A stretch of DNA of 64,000 nt from Welwitschia mirabilis. Lineage: Eukaryota > Gnetophyta > Gnetopsida > Welwitschiales. Positions 61,300 through 64,000 of the stretch are shown here, piece after piece. A program made the position numbers and the translations under genes. Location of the stretch: assembly GCA_051453625.1 (NCBI GenBank), contig JBOZIK010000001.1, positions 287,963,744 through 288,027,743 on the forward strand, written 5' to 3'. The notes below the pieces were generated by a model. That model was given only the letters and a program-made list of their open reading frames with translations. It was not told where the DNA came from and did no database searches. The first letter of the stretch is position 1, and each line of letters starts with the position of its first letter.

Positions 61300-62740
61300 T
61301 AACACAACCTTCAGTGTTGGAATTTTTTTTCTTTTGGATTTTCCTTAATACATAAATCGAATTTCTAAGTCAATTACCTTAATTTTATGAGTTGGATGTG
61401 CTTGCTTGGTTATTAGAGTTATTTGGTTGGAAATTTACATTCTTAAATCTTTTTCTAAATGATTGGAAATTAGGATGATTTGTTTGAAAGTTTTTAATCT
61501 TATTTTCAAAATAATGAAAATTGGGTTGTCCATTCATCCTAGGTTGAAAATTATTTTAATTTTAATTTTGATTTTAATTTTGGTTTAGATTTTAATTTTC
61601 AAAGTTTGAAGACCTTTGATTAAAAGCACATACTTCTTCATAAATATTTTCTTTAGAGATTGGCAATAAAGGGCAATCTTTCATTACATGACAGTTGTTT
61701 CACATAAATCACAAGTTGGAACTAGAACCACACTCTTTTCTATTGCCACTTTGGCATCTAAGATCATCTGAGTGTATTTCTATAAAGTTATGGTGAAATN
61801 NNNNNNNNNNNNNNNNNNNNNNNNNNNNNNNNNNNNNNNNNNNNNNNNNNNNNNNNNNNNNNNNNNNNNNNNNNNNNNNNNNNNNNNNNNNNNNNNNNNT
61901 ATTGCCACTTTGGCATCTAAGATCATCTAAGTGTATTTCTATAAAGTTATGGTGAAATACTTAATGACATTAGTTGGTTCTTTCTCAGATTTTACTTCCT
62001 CTTTTTTTTCTTAACATTCTTAAGATCTTTAATGATTCTGCCTACTATATAATTTTGTTTAGATGAGGGTTTAGGCCAAGTTTGATTTACTTTCATTAAC
62101 TCTTCCAACACTCTCCAAGCATTGATAGTGTAAGGTTCATTAAAGTTCCTCCACATGAAAAATCAACAATTTACTTAGTTTAACTATTAAGTCTACTATT
62201 AAAGTAGTCTACTAATTCTTCTTAAGAAAAAACATCTATTAGATTAAAATTTAAAGCAACAAAAAATATCTCATAAGTAGAGGCACAATCTTCGTTAGGT
62301 TGTCATTGGAAGTTAGTTACTTTTTTTTTTCATTTTCTTATGGTTGTTTCACTCATAAATCTTTTTGTAAAAGGTTCCTGAACTTGATTCCATGTTTTTA
62401 AACTCTTATGAATAGTTCTTAACCATAATTTATCTTTTTCTTTTAAAGTAATTGGAAAAATTACCATATAAGTATGATCACTTATTCTTTTCTTACCATT
62501 TCTAGAAGTAAGTACTTACTGTTTAATATCAATAATATGTTATAAAGGATATTCATTATTTTCTTCANNNNNNNNNNTTTTAAGTTCGACATCATCACCA
62601 AGAGGTAAATCAAAAGGGGTTTGGATTTCACAATTTTTATTAGCTATAAGCTCTCTAAGGATGACATTAGCATTAGGATTTATGGGCATAGTCGTAGGGG
62701 TTCCAATAACAGGTGGGTTAGATGAAGCGACCTACTTTTG
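61300..62740 (-). pseudogene. Gag of gypsy element 2 (capsid and zinc knuckle)
   Basis: Near 62690-62580 the minus strand reads TTMPINPNANVILRELIANK. The capsid core shows as HTYMVIFPITLKEKDKLWLR and TIHKSLKTWNQVQEPFTKRF (about 62480-62360), matching the Leu-x-x-x-Ala-x-x-Trp and Trp-x-x-Leu-x-x-x-Phe-x-x-x-Phe pattern of plant gypsy capsids. The zinc knuckle near 61714-61673 reads CDLCE and NCHVMKDCP in two frames, so a frameshift lies inside it. Gaps at 61800-61899 and 62568-62577 fall in this region. Confidence 0.75.
61741..61958. repeat. Duplicated 59-bp sequence flanking a 100-N gap
   Basis: The bases 61741-61799 recur at 61900-61958 with one difference, around exactly 100 N. It is probably an unmerged contig overlap in gag. 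Confidence 0.8.
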
Positions 62741-63016
62741 CTTTTCTGATGAACTAAACATATTAACAAAATGATTTTCTTCTAAACTATCTTTTAAATA
62801 ATCTTTGAAAAAATTTCTTTTGCAAAATTAGATTCTAAATAATAAAATGCAGAAATTTCTTCTTATGAAATTTTTGAAATGCTTTGCATACCTATGGTAT
62901 ATGTGTCTAAGTTGAATTCAAAATCAATAAAACCTTCTTGGATGTTTTCTTCGATGAACAACCGCTTTCTCTGATATTTTTCTTTCTTACTAGATTTTAC
63001 TATGTCCTGGCAAGCT

Positions 63017-63120
63017 TAGTTTTTATGTTTAATGTGCATTATTCCTGTGGTCATCTAAATGACATGTCTAGTTTTTATGTTTAATGTGCATTATTCCTGT
63101 GGTCATCTGAATGATATGTT
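63017..63120. repeat. 52-bp tandem duplication in the leader of gypsy element 2
   Basis: The units 63017-63068 and 63069-63120 both start TAGTTTTTATGTTTAATGTG and end with a palindrome (GTCATCTAAATGAC in the first, diverged in the second). They lie between the primer site and the start of gag. Confidence 0.85.
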
Positions 63121-63210
63121 TGGATGACAGAACATAAAAGAAACTGAAAAAACAAAAAACATAGAAAAACAGAAGCGTAAGATAGTAGATACTAAATCAC
63201 TAAAAATAGA

Positions 63211-63254
63211 CTATCGTCCTCTTGAGTCATCTAGATGGCAGAGGGAATGATACA
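63211..63254. repeat. Palindrome of the CATCTAGATG family (leader copy 1)
   Basis: Centred on CATCTAGATG at 63228-63237; about 17 of 22 positions pair if one bulge and G-T pairs are allowed. It begins TATCGTCC and ends AATGATA. Confidence 0.75.
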
Positions 63255-63298
63255 AAAATCATAATTTTTAAGAAAGGAAAAAACTCAAGGCACATAGG

Positions 63299-63343
63299 CC
63301 ATTGTCGTTGTGCGTCATCTAGATAATGAAGTGGACAATAGAG
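63299..63343. repeat. Palindrome of the CATCTAGATG family (leader copy 2)
   Basis: Core GTCATCTAGATAAT; outer arms CATTGTC and GACAATAG are complementary. It lies between the primer site and gag. Confidence 0.75.
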
Positions 63344-63492
63344 AATTTATTTCAAGATACAAACAAAAACTATAGAAAGGAAAAAAACCTATGCTATTAC
63401 TGTTAAAAGCATAGTTCTACTATAGGTAAATATTCGAACTAAAATGTAAACACTCACGTAAGCAATGACAATCCTCAAATTTCAAGTAGCCT

Positions 63493-63510
63493 TTCCCAGT
63501 AATTGTGCCA
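63493..63510 (-). promoter_or_regulatory. tRNA-Asp-type primer binding site of gypsy element 2
   Basis: On the minus strand it reads TGGCACAATTACTGGGAA. It matches the Athila/Tat tRNA-Asp primer site at 13 of 18 positions, four of the five differences being C-to-T or G-to-A. It directly abuts the right LTR at 63511. Confidence 0.75.
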
Positions 63511-63776
63511 AGATATTATAGTGCATATTTGTGTAAACATTACACTCCTAAGAAGATCCTATAATTTACAAATAAATATAGATTTTACACAATATGATAT
63601 ACTAACATGTATGGAAGAGACTCAAATGTTGTATTCTCGTTGAAGGAACAAGTGAGGAGAAAGAGAATTGATTTCAAGGAAATGAAACACTTGTACTTTT
63701 AAAGTAAAAATAAAAAATAAATGTAGAAAATAATAATGCAACACACTTATGCAAATTAATGCAAATCTAATCTAAG
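63511..63776 (-). repeat. Right LTR (5' LTR) of gypsy element 2, partial
   Basis: Matches 41203-41452, including GTGCATATTTGTGTAAACAT and the AAGGAGAAAGAGAAT-type block. It is cut by the terminal 224-N gap (63777-64000). Confidence 0.8.
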
Positions 63777-64000
63777 NNNNNNNNNNNNNNNNNNNNNNNN
63801 NNNNNNNNNNNNNNNNNNNNNNNNNNNNNNNNNNNNNNNNNNNNNNNNNNNNNNNNNNNNNNNNNNNNNNNNNNNNNNNNNNNNNNNNNNNNNNNNNNNN
63901 NNNNNNNNNNNNNNNNNNNNNNNNNNNNNNNNNNNNNNNNNNNNNNNNNNNNNNNNNNNNNNNNNNNNNNNNNNNNNNNNNNNNNNNNNNNNNNNNNNNN
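63777..64000. other. Terminal assembly gap (224 N in window)
   Basis: Hides the rest of the right LTR and the flanking sequence needed to see a target-site duplication. Confidence 0.95.

Larger units (their letters stand above)
52748..64000 (-). mobile_element. Athila/Tat-like Ty3/gypsy element 2
   Basis: Minus-strand element with parts of both LTRs (52748-53072 and 63511 into the terminal gap), a polypurine tract, a third ORF, then integrase, RNase H, RT, protease, gag and a tRNA-Asp-type primer site. The gag zinc-knuckle neighbourhood, the protease Asp-x-Gly block with its Asn-Ile-Ile-Pro-Leu strand, the integrase and the extra 3' ORF fit Athila/Tat elements. Internal length is about 10.4 kb. 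Coding parts are broken by stops and frameshifts. Gaps at 56302-56401, 61800-61899 and 62568-62577 interrupt it. It runs beyond the window. Confidence 0.85.

Overview
The window is about 64 kb of very AT-rich nuclear DNA from a vascular plant. I base this on the transposon types: plant LINEs, Ty1/copia elements and several Ty3/gypsy elements, including Athila/Tat-like ones primed by tRNA-Asp. A short fragment of plant-type casein kinase I also fits. I see no intact host gene, no tRNA or rRNA gene and no CRISPR array. It reads as old repeat-rich, probably heterochromatic sequence in which almost every coding trace is broken by stops and frameshifts. Many stops sit where related proteins carry Trp, Gln or Arg, as expected from long-term C-to-T and G-to-A change at methylated cytosines. 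The sequence is from a draft assembly with twelve runs of N.

Layout: 1.1-5.75 kb is a minus-strand LINE (ORF1, endonuclease, reverse transcriptase). 6.05-6.52 kb is a degenerate short-period repeat. 7.8-13.3 kb is the pol of a plus-strand Ty3/gypsy element in which an extra RNase H domain lies upstream of the reverse transcriptase. 16.0-16.9 kb holds an unidentified coding-like stretch and then a casein kinase I fragment. 17.2-20.5 kb may be a long LTR. 23.3-35.8 kb is a minus-strand Ty3/gypsy element with both LTRs, whose integrase is split by a nested plus-strand Athila/Tat-like element (24.5-31.1 kb) that has its own 1.45-kb LTRs, a decayed tRNA-Asp primer site and only gag remnants.

37.0 kb has a copia integrase scrap, 38.3-41.0 kb a second minus-strand LINE, and 41.2-42.4 kb an isolated LTR. 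43.1-44.0 kb has copia RT/RNase H (minus) and 49.7-51.9 kb copia integrase to RT (plus). 51.9-52.65 kb carries a 36-bp tandem repeat. From 52.7 kb to the window end is a minus-strand Athila/Tat-like element: left LTR, polypurine tract, a third ORF, integrase, RNase H, RT, protease, gag, primer site and the start of the right LTR.

The most unusual signal is a family of about 40-bp imperfect palindromes centred on CATCTAGATG. They recur in the LTRs, the third-ORF flank and the leader of the 52.7-64 kb element and in its isolated LTR. The casein kinase fragment, the domain order at 9-11 kb and several internal duplications also deserve a look. All identifications come from reading translations by eye; no database search was run.
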